A stretch of 8,835 bases of DNA. Origin: Bacilli bacterium. Its GTDB lineage: Bacteria > Bacillota_I > Bacilli_A > RFN20 > CAG-288. Shown in pieces: positions 1-6,340 of the stretch (the stretch's first letter is position 1; the number at the start of each line of letters is the position of its first letter). The translations under genes were made by a program, and so were the position numbers. The stretch covers positions 1 to 8,835 of the forward strand of contig CAAGIQ010000060.1 of the NCBI GenBank assembly GCA_900769965.1, written 5' to 3'. The notes under the pieces were generated by a model. The model saw nothing but the letters and a program-made list of their open reading frames with translations, did not search any database and was not told the origin of the DNA.

Positions 1-209
1 ACTGGACCGCCACCTTCGTTACAGACGAAACATTTAAAGATATTTTTCTTTAAGTCGATGTGCAAAGAAGGATTTGAGTCGTTGTGAAAAGGACAGATGG
101 CTTCATAATGAGAATCACCTGTTTTATTTACTTCGATATAGTAGGAAACTACTCGAAGTATATCGATCTTTGAGTAGATTTCCTTAAATCTTTCTTCGCT
201 AAATAACAT
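1..209 (-). CDS. dnaG: DNA primase DnaG, N-terminal fragment (cut by window edge)
   Basis: Only the first 69 codons are present; the gene continues past the left edge. DnaG makes the RNA primers for lagging-strand synthesis and works with the replicative helicase. The visible part is the CHC2 zinc-binding domain: CPFH (residues 39-42), then FKCFVC with Cys60 and Cys63, followed by the GGG turn. This gives the usual Cys-His-Cys-Cys zinc site that recognises the template. The N-terminal helix (RFKEIYSKIDILRVVSYYI) fits the family's usual start. The start ATG lies 3 bases after the glyQS stop, and a GGAAGA SD lies inside the glyQS end, so the two are translationally linked. In Firmicutes dnaG is normally followed by rpoD, which would lie outside the window. 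Identity is clear from the zinc motif and the gene order. Confidence 0.95.
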   Translation of the reverse strand, partial: MLFSEERFKEIYSKIDILRVVSYYIEVNKTGDSHYEAICPFHNDSNPSLHIDLKKNIFKCFVCNEGGGP

Positions 210-212
210 CTA

Positions 213-1595
213 TTATCTTCCAAATTTTTCGTTTAAATAAGCGTTAAGCTCGTCGATAGCAATTCTAACTTGTTCCATCGAATCTCTATCTCTAACAGTA
301 ACTTTGTTATCTTCTAAGGAATCGAAGTCGAAAGTGATGCAATAAGGAGTACCTATAGCATCTTGTCTTCTATATCTCTTACCGATACTTCCGGTTACGT
401 CAAATGTGCAGTTAAATCTCTTAGCTAATAAGTTAAACACTTTAGCTTCAGCCTCGGAAGATAACTTGTTAGAAAGAGGTAAGATAGCTACATCGTATGG
501 AGAAAGACCTTTTTGAAGGTGCATAACAATACGGGTATCTTTCTCGAGTTGCTCTTCGTCATATGCATCGCAAAGCAATGCTAATAACAATCTATCAAGT
601 CCGAAAGAAGGCTCGACGACATGAGGAACATATCTAGTGTTATCTTCTGGATCTAAATAGGTAAGATCCTGTTTAGAAAACTCCATATGTCTAGATAGAT
701 CGTAATCGGTTCTTGAAGCGATTCCCATAAGTTCACCCCATCCGAATGGGAAGAGGTACTCGATATCGGTTGTCGCTTTAGAGTAGAAAGCTAATTCGGC
801 TGGTTCATGATCTCTAAATCTTAAGTTCTCTTCTCTTAAACCTAATTTTTCAACAAAACTTAGGCATTCGTTCTTCCAGTATTCAAACCATTTCATATCT
901 TCACCAGGTTTGAAGAAGAATTCGATTTCCATCTGTTCAAACTCTCTTGTTCTAAAGGTGAAGTTTCCTGGAGTAATCTCGTTTCTAAAGACTTTTCCAG
1001 CATCAGCGATACCCATAGGAAGTTTGCTTCTAGTGGTACGCATAACATTCTTAAAATTGACGAATAAACCTTGAGCAGTCTCAGGTCTAAGATATACTGT
1101 CGATGATTTCTCTTCGGTAACACCGATGAAGGTTTTAAACATCATTTGGAATTGTCTTATCGGAGTAAAGGAAGCTTTTCCACAAGTTGGACAGACTACT
1201 TTACCGCTTTGGATCATCTCGTTAAGCTCTTCAGTAGTCATACCATCGGTATCTAACTCTGGATATTGGTCTTTGATGATCTTATCGGCTCTAAATCTCG
1301 CATGACAATATTTGCAGTCGACTAAAGGATCGTGGAAGTTAGCGACGTGACCAGTCGCTTCCCAAGTCTTCGGATTCATAATGATAGCTGGATCGATTTC
1401 ATACATGTTCTTCTTCTCTTTGATGAAATGTCTTCTCCAAAGATCCTTGAGGTTGTTCTTCATAGTTGAGCCAAGTGGACCGTAATCCCAAGAGTTAGCT
1501 AAACCACCATAGATTTCACTTCCTGGATATATGAAACCTGAAACGATCAAATGATTTGTAATTGTATCAAAACTAAATTTTTTATTTTCACTCAT
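213..1595 (-). CDS. glyQS: Glycyl-tRNA synthetase, single-chain dimeric type
   Basis: Charges tRNA-Gly with glycine in the cytoplasm. It is the one-chain class II enzyme (460 residues), not the GlyQ/GlyS tetramer of B. subtilis. Numbering from the chosen start: the catalytic core opens with SGFIYPGSEIYGGLANSWDYGP (around 19-40). Two CxxC pairs (Cys94/97, Cys135/138) form a zinc insert. Motif 2 is FRNE at 203-206 with RTREFEQMEIEFF after it, and motif 3 is EPSFGLDR at 328-335. The C-terminal anticodon-binding domain runs from about 366, with IGKRYRRQDAIGTPYCI and VTVRDRD. A longer reading from an ATG at 1613 adds six residues. I prefer 1595 because GAGGT at 1604-1608 sits 7 bases before it, and that SD would fall inside the longer form. 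The 48-bp gap to recO is too short for a T-box leader, so control is probably by the upstream operon promoter. Confidence 0.96.
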   Translation of the reverse strand: MSENKKFSFDTITNHLIVSGFIYPGSEIYGGLANSWDYGPLGSTMKNNLKDLWRRHFIKEKKNMYEIDPAIIMNPKTWEATGHVANFHDPLVDCKYCHARFRADKIIKDQYPELDTDGMTTEELNEMIQSGKVVCPTCGKASFTPIRQFQMMFKTFIGVTEEKSSTVYLRPETAQGLFVNFKNVMRTTRSKLPMGIADAGKVFRNEITPGNFTFRTREFEQMEIEFFFKPGEDMKWFEYWKNECLSFVEKLGLREENLRFRDHEPAELAFYSKATTDIEYLFPFGWGELMGIASRTDYDLSRHMEFSKQDLTYLDPEDNTRYVPHVVEPSFGLDRLLLALLCDAYDEEQLEKDTRIVMHLQKGLSPYDVAILPLSNKLSSEAEAKVFNLLAKRFNCTFDVTGSIGKRYRRQDAIGTPYCITFDFDSLEDNKVTVRDRDSMEQVRIAIDELNAYLNEKFGR

Positions 1596-1603
1596 AATAA
1601 TTA

Positions 1604-1608
1604 CCTCA
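1604..1608 (-). promoter_or_regulatory. Shine-Dalgarno deciding the glyQS start
   Basis: The mRNA reads GAGGT, 7 bases and then ATG (MSENKK). The upstream in-frame ATG at 1613 overlaps this SD and has no SD of its own, so the shorter protein is favoured. Confidence 0.7.
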
Positions 1609-1643
1609 CACATTTATATAGTTTATTACATATATTTAATTAT

Positions 1644-2408
1644 TTAAATAGAATTTAATGCGGCTTTTAGCAAGTCGAGACTAGATAGGCTTACTCCACC
1701 GAAATAATCTTTTAGATTCTCGATGATGTCAAATAGCGCTCTAGTCGTTTGTTCTTTAGGTAGTATAGACTTTGTCATAAGTTCAAACGGAACCTTATAG
1801 CCGTATCTAATAACCTTCAAATAGGTGATATCAGTTATCTTGTTACTCTCATTTTTAGCGCATTCCTTACAGAGATAACCACCGCTTAAATAGCTCAAAG
1901 CTACGATATCTTTTTTATTACCGCACATAACGCAGTTATCGATGTTGAGCCCAACACCTAAATAAATAGACACCTGACACATGAATATGAATAAAAGTGT
2001 AATAGGATCAAACTTTTCCTTAAGCCCTTTGATCATAGATGCAAAGTAGTCGTAAGGTATCTTATTGACTTCGTATTCGCTTTGTTCCTCTTCTTCAAAG
2101 AAGATGGAAATCACTTCCTGAGCCACTTGAACGCAAGCAGAAGATAAAAAGTCTTCATAAAGCAAGGTGTTATCTTCAATAGTTTTAACTCCGTTAATCG
2201 AATGCAAAGAGGAAGTTATATCGACATCTAGAAGGACCTTATTTAGTACCAATGTCGCTTGTCTATTTTTAGAAGTTAGCTTATTAGCGCCACGAGCGAT
2301 AAAAGATCTCATCCCCTCGCTAGTAAGAACGCTCAAAATCGCATCAGCCTCACGAAACTTATTTACCTTGATAACATAGCCTTCTACAGAAACTATATTA
2401 CGAGCCAT
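1644..2408 (-). CDS. recO: DNA repair protein RecO
   Basis: RecO is a recombination mediator. It helps RecR load RecA onto SSB-coated single-stranded DNA and anneals strands during gap repair. The 254-residue length is normal for the family. The N-terminal OB fold is seen in VEGYVIKVNKFREADAILSV (8-27) and the basic SFIARGANKLTSKNR stretch (35-49). The C-terminal helical domain carries a zinc site, CVMC (159-162) and CKEC (180-183), separated by LSYLSGGYL as in Firmicutes RecO proteins. A charged patch FFEEEEQ is near 103-109. The ATG lies 2 bases after the era stop (TAGATATG), with AGAGG inside the end of era as SD. The era-recO-glyQS order is typical of Firmicutes and supports the call. Confidence 0.93.
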   Translation of the reverse strand: MARNIVSVEGYVIKVNKFREADAILSVLTSEGMRSFIARGANKLTSKNRQATLVLNKVLLDVDITSSLHSINGVKTIEDNTLLYEDFLSSACVQVAQEVISIFFEEEEQSEYEVNKIPYDYFASMIKGLKEKFDPITLLFIFMCQVSIYLGVGLNIDNCVMCGNKKDIVALSYLSGGYLCKECAKNESNKITDITYLKVIRYGYKVPFELMTKSILPKEQTTRALFDIIENLKDYFGGVSLSSLDLLKAALNSI

Positions 2409-2410
2409 AT

Positions 2411-3286
2411 CTACCTCTCGTAACCGTATTTTTTAAGGTATCTAACATCGTTTCGCCAATCTTTAACTACTTTAACATAAAGTTCAAGAGCAACATCATC
2501 CATAGCGAATAAGGAAATCGAATGCTCAGCTAGATGTCTTATCTTAGATATCATCTTGCCACCTTTACCGATAACTATCGCTTTTTCCGATTCCTTTTCA
2601 ACGATTATATTAGCAGAGATAACTATACCTTCATCGTTTTCTCCACTTTCTACTTGAACTATTTCAACGTGAATCGCGTGAGGGACTTCTTGGTCTAATA
2701 ACCTCATGCACTTCTCTCTAATCATCTCAGCGTAAACAAACTCGGTTGGATGATCTATTAGCATATCCTTTGGGAAGTATGGTACACCTTCATCTAAGTA
2801 CTTTTTAATGGTGTTTATCAAAGTGTCGATTCCAAACTTTTTCAAAGCCGAAATCTCGACAAAATCAGCTCCTTTTAAGACTTCTTTATACTTTTTAAGC
2901 TTCTCTTGACCTTCCTCAAGGTTTATCAAGTCGATTTTGTTAAAACATGCGATAACTTTCGCGTTAACTTCGCTTAAGTAAGAGCAGAGTTCGTAATTAA
3001 CTTTTAAAGAAGCATCGATAACATAGATGATAACATCGACGCTTTGGACAGCTTCAGAAGCATCTTTTAATAGCAAACTGCCTAATTTCTTATGTGGGTT
3101 ATGAAGTCCAGGTGTATCGATAAAAACGATTTGAGAATCATCATCGTTATAGATACCTTGAATGTTCTCTCTAGTGGTCTGCGGTTTAGAAGAGGTGGCT
3201 TCGACTTTTACACCTAATATCGAGTTAAGCAATGTCGATTTACCAGCGTTAGCTAAACCGTATAAAGCACAAAAACCAACTTTCAT
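2411..3286 (-). CDS. era: Ribosome-maturation GTPase Era
   Basis: Era is an essential GTPase that binds the 3' end of 16S rRNA and assists 30S assembly. All GTPase elements are present: P-loop GLANAGKST (10-18), G2 TTRENIQGI (37-45), G3 DTPGLH (57-62), G4 NKID (116-119) and G5 SALK (146-149). The C-terminal KH RNA-binding domain has the GKGG loop at 240-243 (VIGKGGKMI). The 291-residue length is usual. The P-loop is a variant: most Era proteins read GRPNVGKS, whereas this one has GLANAGKS; the Gly, Lys and Ser needed for phosphate binding are kept. The start abuts the cdd stop directly (TAGATG). A near-perfect SD, AAAGGAGG, lies 11 bases upstream inside cdd, so strong translation is expected. 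Its neighbour YbeY also acts on 16S rRNA 3'-end maturation. Confidence 0.97.
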   Translation of the reverse strand: MKVGFCALYGLANAGKSTLLNSILGVKVEATSSKPQTTRENIQGIYNDDDSQIVFIDTPGLHNPHKKLGSLLLKDASEAVQSVDVIIYVIDASLKVNYELCSYLSEVNAKVIACFNKIDLINLEEGQEKLKKYKEVLKGADFVEISALKKFGIDTLINTIKKYLDEGVPYFPKDMLIDHPTEFVYAEMIREKCMRLLDQEVPHAIHVEIVQVESGENDEGIVISANIIVEKESEKAIVIGKGGKMISKIRHLAEHSISLFAMDDVALELYVKVVKDWRNDVRYLKKYGYER

Positions 3287-3709
3287 CTACTTTAAATCCT
3301 CCTTTGTAAAGGTGTAAGGTAACAACTCTTTAACGGAGGTAATAATTCTTTTACCTTCTAAAGAAAAGATTACAACCGGGCAGTCTAATAAAAGCATTTC
3401 AGACATCACTTGACGACAAGCGCCACACGGGTAAGCGAAATTAGAGGAATCTCCTACTAAGCCAAGAACTAAGATATCTTCCTTTTTAACGCCTTCTAGA
3501 TGAGCTCTAAACATAGCGTTTCTTTCAGCGCATAAACTTAAACCGTAAGAAGCGTTTTCGATATTAGCGCCTAAAATATAACGATCATCTTTTGTAACGA
3601 TACAAGCTCCAACTCTAAAGTTAGAATAAGGTGAATAGGAAAGCTCTTGTGCTTCCTTAACCTTCTTAAACAGTAAATCTAAACATTTTTCATCTTTTAA
3701 ATCGAACAT
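3287..3709 (-). CDS. cdd: Cytidine deaminase
   Basis: Deaminates cytidine and deoxycytidine to uridine and deoxyuridine in pyrimidine salvage; a small cytoplasmic homotetrameric zinc enzyme. At 140 residues it matches the short Bacillus-type form. The substrate-binding segment YSPYSNFRVGA is at 25-35. The catalytic motif CAERNA holds zinc ligand Cys60 and proton shuttle Glu62, and PCGACRQV gives zinc ligands Cys95 and Cys98. Nothing essential is missing. The SD overlaps the ybeY stop codon (TGAGGTGAATTATG), so translation is probably coupled to ybeY. In B. subtilis dgkA stands between ybeY and cdd; here it is absent. cdd just before era is common in Firmicutes. Confidence 0.96.
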   Translation of the reverse strand: MFDLKDEKCLDLLFKKVKEAQELSYSPYSNFRVGACIVTKDDRYILGANIENASYGLSLCAERNAMFRAHLEGVKKEDILVLGLVGDSSNFAYPCGACRQVMSEMLLLDCPVVIFSLEGKRIITSVKELLPYTFTKEDLK

Positions 3710-3717
3710 AATTCACC

Positions 3718-4191
3718 TCATAAATCTTTAAAATCGTAGTCAAACGAATTCAATATTTCGTTTTGAATTTTATACATCTCTTCCGCTTCTTTCTCATCTT
3801 TAACGTGGTCGTAGCCAAGTAGATGTAAAAAGCCATGGATAAACAAGAATGACAGCTCTCGTTCATCCTTGTGGTTAAACTCTTTCGCCTGCTTCTTCAA
3901 GACATCTAGAGATATAAGAATATCACCTAAATCTCTAAAACCAAGTTCGTTCTTTTCTTCGACATCTTCATAGGCAAAAGAGATGACATCCGTAGGTCTA
4001 TCGATCGAACGATACTTCTTATTGATCTCGTGTATGGTATCTAGATCGACAACTGAAGCGCTTAGATTAAACACTCCATCTAGTTTTAGATACTTACCTA
4101 TATGTTCACAAAGTTCATCTAACATCTTACTAACTTCTGAGTTAAGCAAACCCGTTTGATCATCGAAATAAAAATTGCATTTAAAAGCCAT
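3718..4191 (-). CDS. ybeY: Endoribonuclease YbeY (16S rRNA maturation)
   Basis: YbeY is a single-strand-specific metal-dependent RNase that takes part in 16S rRNA 3'-end processing and ribosome quality control. The zinc site HGFLHLLGYDH is complete (His119, His123, His129). The conserved KKYRSIDRPTDVISFAY segment (58-74) carries the family's invariant Arg (Arg61) and the PTDV-SF strand, and DLGDILIS (87-94) is the usual core strand. The length of 157 residues is normal. The start has GAGGT about 7 bases upstream in the 37-bp gap behind the C39 membrane gene. That gap also holds a palindrome and a possible extended -10 element, so ybeY may have its own promoter. It ends in TGA, which shows that TGA is a stop in this organism. 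Confidence 0.95.
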   Translation of the reverse strand: MAFKCNFYFDDQTGLLNSEVSKMLDELCEHIGKYLKLDGVFNLSASVVDLDTIHEINKKYRSIDRPTDVISFAYEDVEEKNELGFRDLGDILISLDVLKKQAKEFNHKDERELSFLFIHGFLHLLGYDHVKDEKEAEEMYKIQNEILNSFDYDFKDL

Positions 4192-4209
4192 ATGTTAACC
4201 TCGCTATTA

Positions 4210-4218
4210 AGTATAACA
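4210..4218 (-). promoter_or_regulatory. Possible extended -10 promoter before ybeY
   Basis: Read on the minus strand, TGTTATACT looks like an extended -10 (TGnTATAAT with one mismatch in the hexamer). It lies about 20 bases before the ybeY start, and no good -35 is seen. If used, it would give a leader of roughly 12-15 bases carrying the GAGGT SD, and would express ybeY and the genes after it independently of dnaB. Weak evidence. Confidence 0.3.
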
Positions 4219-4232
4219 TATTAATATGTTAT
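4213..4232. repeat. Perfect 20-bp AT-rich palindrome
   Basis: ATAACATATTAATATGTTAT reads the same on both strands. It covers the stop codon of the C39 membrane gene (4229-4231) and runs into the possible -10 element of ybeY. There is no GC in the stem beyond one pair and no following U-run, so it is a poor terminator. An operator or chance are both possible. Confidence 0.6.
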
Positions 4233-5368
4233 TTATGTTTAAAAAATGAGTTATCTTTGATATTTTTTCGCGAATTTCTTAACATTTTTAAAGAACTATT
4301 TGATGAACGATAAAAACTCTTGAATTCGATGATCTTATTCGATAGATAAAACGATAAAAACATCAAAAATAACGTTTCAATCTCGTTCCCTTTCGAGATA
4401 AAAAAAGCGAAGATAAAACACATCATAAATAAAATAATAGTTTTAAAATTATATATTAAAGAATACTTTTTTGATTCCTCAAATACACTTTCATCTAACT
4501 TCTTATTTTCCTTCATCGATAATTCTTTTTTATATATATCGCTTTCGATATTGCAAAGTTTTAAATCGAATACTCTATCGAAGAAAATTGTAAATACGCT
4601 AATTAAAATTAGTAAAAATAGATATTTTAAATCGATGAAAACAGAAGTAATTAAAAGCGACAATAAGAGGAATAATCCACTTATTTTAAGATTCATTTCC
4701 TTTAAATAACTAGCTTTAAAATCGTTGAGAAATTTATACTCTTCTTCCTCATAAGTATCTAAATAATTTGCTATCTTTTCTCTATCGATCTTGTTAGATA
4801 TCCTTGCTAGAAACGACTTGTCCATATACGAAAAAAGAAATATTAATGTAATTAAGATATAAAATAGATAATTTTTAGTAAACCCTTTAAAGTACAACAA
4901 CAAAAATGAAAGATACTCGAAGAAAACTATAAGGCTATAAACAAGCTTGTCTTTTTTATTTATAACATTTAAATAAATATGTTCTAGCGCGTCTTTTTCG
5001 ATAACTAAAACGTTTCTATTAGACTTATTTTTAATTCCTTTTTTCGTTAGATAATACTTCCCTTTCCCACTGTCGATTACCTTGAATAAGGTAGTAAATA
5101 TCGTCTTTTTTATCACCACAAAATGGTTTTCTTCTTTTCCTTTAAACTGCTCGATATAGACCTTTTTCTTCTTTAAAGAATCAACATCTAAATAGTTGTA
5201 GCACTTTACTTCATATCCTAAAGCCACTAACTCTTCCTTCATATCGTAAAAAGATGTTATCTCTTTTGAAAATGGAATAAAATAATATGCTTTTGATCGA
5301 CTTATAATCCTTAACAAGTTTCTTAAGGCAAACTCGCCACAGTTACTTTTTTCATCTTGATAGACCAT
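4229..5368 (-). CDS. Membrane protein with N-terminal C39 cysteine-peptidase domain, no ATPase domain
   Basis: I do not recognise this as a named gene. Residues 1-125 look like the C39 peptidase domain that cuts double-glycine leaders in bacteriocin exporters: YQDEKSNCGEFAL with Gln4 (oxyanion) and Cys10 (nucleophile), NHFVVI with His82, and VIDSGKGKYYLT with Asp99. All four active-site positions are kept. Six hydrophobic spans follow, at about 143-160, 166-181, 229-245, 247-264, 308-324 and 330-346. Short turns separate spans 1-2, 3-4 and 5-6, and charged loops of about 45 residues separate 2-3 and 4-5, the spacing of an ABC-exporter membrane domain. The protein then ends with a basic tail; no Walker A, Walker B or ABC signature exists. 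It is rich in Lys, Ile, Phe and Leu and more AT-rich than its neighbours. The start has a perfect AGGAGGT SD. It lies between dnaI and ybeY. No candidate double-glycine precursor peptide is seen nearby. Function unknown. Confidence 0.75.
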   Translation of the reverse strand: MVYQDEKSNCGEFALRNLLRIISRSKAYYFIPFSKEITSFYDMKEELVALGYEVKCYNYLDVDSLKKKKVYIEQFKGKEENHFVVIKKTIFTTLFKVIDSGKGKYYLTKKGIKNKSNRNVLVIEKDALEHIYLNVINKKDKLVYSLIVFFEYLSFLLLYFKGFTKNYLFYILITLIFLFSYMDKSFLARISNKIDREKIANYLDTYEEEEYKFLNDFKASYLKEMNLKISGLFLLLSLLITSVFIDLKYLFLLILISVFTIFFDRVFDLKLCNIESDIYKKELSMKENKKLDESVFEESKKYSLIYNFKTIILFMMCFIFAFFISKGNEIETLFLMFLSFYLSNKIIEFKSFYRSSNSSLKMLRNSRKNIKDNSFFKHK

Positions 5369-5369
5369 G

Positions 5370-5408
5370 AAAAAAACCTCCTCACTCTTTATTAGGCGTT
5401 TAGGAGGT
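5370..5408 (-). promoter_or_regulatory. SD/anti-SD hairpin with U-run before the C39 membrane gene
   Basis: In the transcript ACCTCCT (5408-5402) is followed by a 19-base loop, then AGGAGGT (5382-5376) and a run of Ts ending 1 base before the ATG. The two arms are exactly complementary (7 bp). The 3' arm is the SD, 8 bases from the start codon. Folding would hide the SD, and the stem plus U-run also resembles an intrinsic terminator with a large loop. The 5' arm starts 7 bases after the dnaI-like stop. Pairing is seen in the sequence; a regulatory role is inferred. Confidence 0.45.
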
Positions 5409-5415
5409 AAATATT

Positions 5416-6339
5416 TTAAATGTTGTCGAAAATTTCGAAATCGTTTATAAATTCTTCTATAAATAGCTTCTCGAAGGATGATTTAAGAACTTTTTTAGCT
5501 AGTTCATCTGAAGCGTAAGCCTTAATTAGATCATCTTTACTAACTTTAGATGAAGCAAAGGTAATAATACCCTTTTTACATCTATCGCTTAATAGAGGTG
5601 AGATATATAGATCTCTCATCTTGCTCGAGCGGTATTCAAATCCGAGGTTAACAAGAATTAAAACCTGTTCCTTTTTTGCGCTTTCTAGCCTTGCTTCCGC
5701 TTGAGATTTCACCGATTTATCAAAAGACATCAAATCTTGCAAAGTCTTTCTCGCATCAAGTATCGCAACTCTAGTATTTCGCGAAGCGAAAAGAAAAGCT
5801 ACTAGCATCATTAACGAAAATGAATTGTTGTTATCTGAATAAACATAAGAGCCTTTATTTACTAGATCCAAAGAATATTTTTTGATGCTTGAACCAACGC
5901 TATTAAATACTTTGCTAAAGCTGTTATCGACTGAAGATTTAACGCTTAAGGCGCTTAAGGCTTTTTTATAAACCTCGTAAGCTTTATTTAAATCGACATC
6001 AGAAATAACTATTTTTTCCAATACTTTTTCTAACTTGACTCTCTCTAGACAAGCCATTTCTTTAACTTCTATCAAATCGACATAAGGGTTATATTTTAAG
6101 CCGATTCTATAGCCTTTATGATTCTTTTTACAGCATTCTAAAGAAGAGCAATTTTCACATTCTACTTTATCATCAAGATATCTTGCTAACGCTGGCAAAG
6201 AACGGAATATCAAATCTTCATCCGCATCGAATTTTACTAAAATCTCTTTAAGTCTTTCATCTTCTTTGATTCTGCTTAAAGTCTTTTCTTCAAATCCTTT
6301 TTTCTCTTCCTCGTTTAAGATTGATTTTAGTACATCCAT
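5416..6339 (-). CDS. dnaI: DnaI-like helicase loader with degenerate AAA+ ATPase domain
   Basis: In Bacilli DnaI loads the replicative helicase. The N-terminal helicase-binding zinc domain is recognisable: CENC (61-64), CC (69-70), HKGY (74-77) and ACLERVKLE with Cys97, in the same order as B. subtilis DnaI. Length (307) and position directly after dnaB also fit. The AAA+ part can be aligned by its flanks: GSYVYS matches GLYLYG, LILVNLG matches LMLDDIG, and TFASSKVSKDDL matches TFFSSNFSPDEL. At these points the key residues are gone. The P-loop is SDNNNSFS (168-175) with no Lys or GKT, the Walker B acidic pair is Val230-Asn231, the sensor-1 Asn is Lys265, and no sensor-2 Arg is seen near the C-terminus. 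The reading frame is intact and long, so it is a maintained protein, probably unable to hydrolyse ATP. The start lies 1 base after the dnaB stop. Confidence 0.8.
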   Translation of the reverse strand: MDVLKSILNEEEKKGFEEKTLSRIKEDERLKEILVKFDADEDLIFRSLPALARYLDDKVECENCSSLECCKKNHKGYRIGLKYNPYVDLIEVKEMACLERVKLEKVLEKIVISDVDLNKAYEVYKKALSALSVKSSVDNSFSKVFNSVGSSIKKYSLDLVNKGSYVYSDNNNSFSLMMLVAFLFASRNTRVAILDARKTLQDLMSFDKSVKSQAEARLESAKKEQVLILVNLGFEYRSSKMRDLYISPLLSDRCKKGIITFASSKVSKDDLIKAYASDELAKKVLKSSFEKLFIEEFINDFEIFDNI

Positions 6340-6340
6340 A

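Noticed and set aside
893..1123. 76-codon open frame on the minus strand inside glyQS
   Set aside because: It lies wholly inside the well-supported glyQS frame, has no SD and no recognisable domain.
1596..1643. T-box leader for glyQS
   Set aside because: Only 48 bases separate recO and glyQS, with no stem, T-box sequence or terminator; too short for a T-box.
2167..2379. 70-codon open frame on the plus strand opposite recO
   Set aside because: Antisense to a clear gene, with no SD and no family features.
4213..4232. Intrinsic terminator after the C39 membrane gene
   Set aside because: The stem is almost all A-T and no U-run follows on the minus strand.
4229..5368. Complete bacteriocin ABC exporter
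   Set aside because: No Walker A, Walker B or ABC signature, and the protein ends 33 residues after the sixth span; the following DNA is ybeY.
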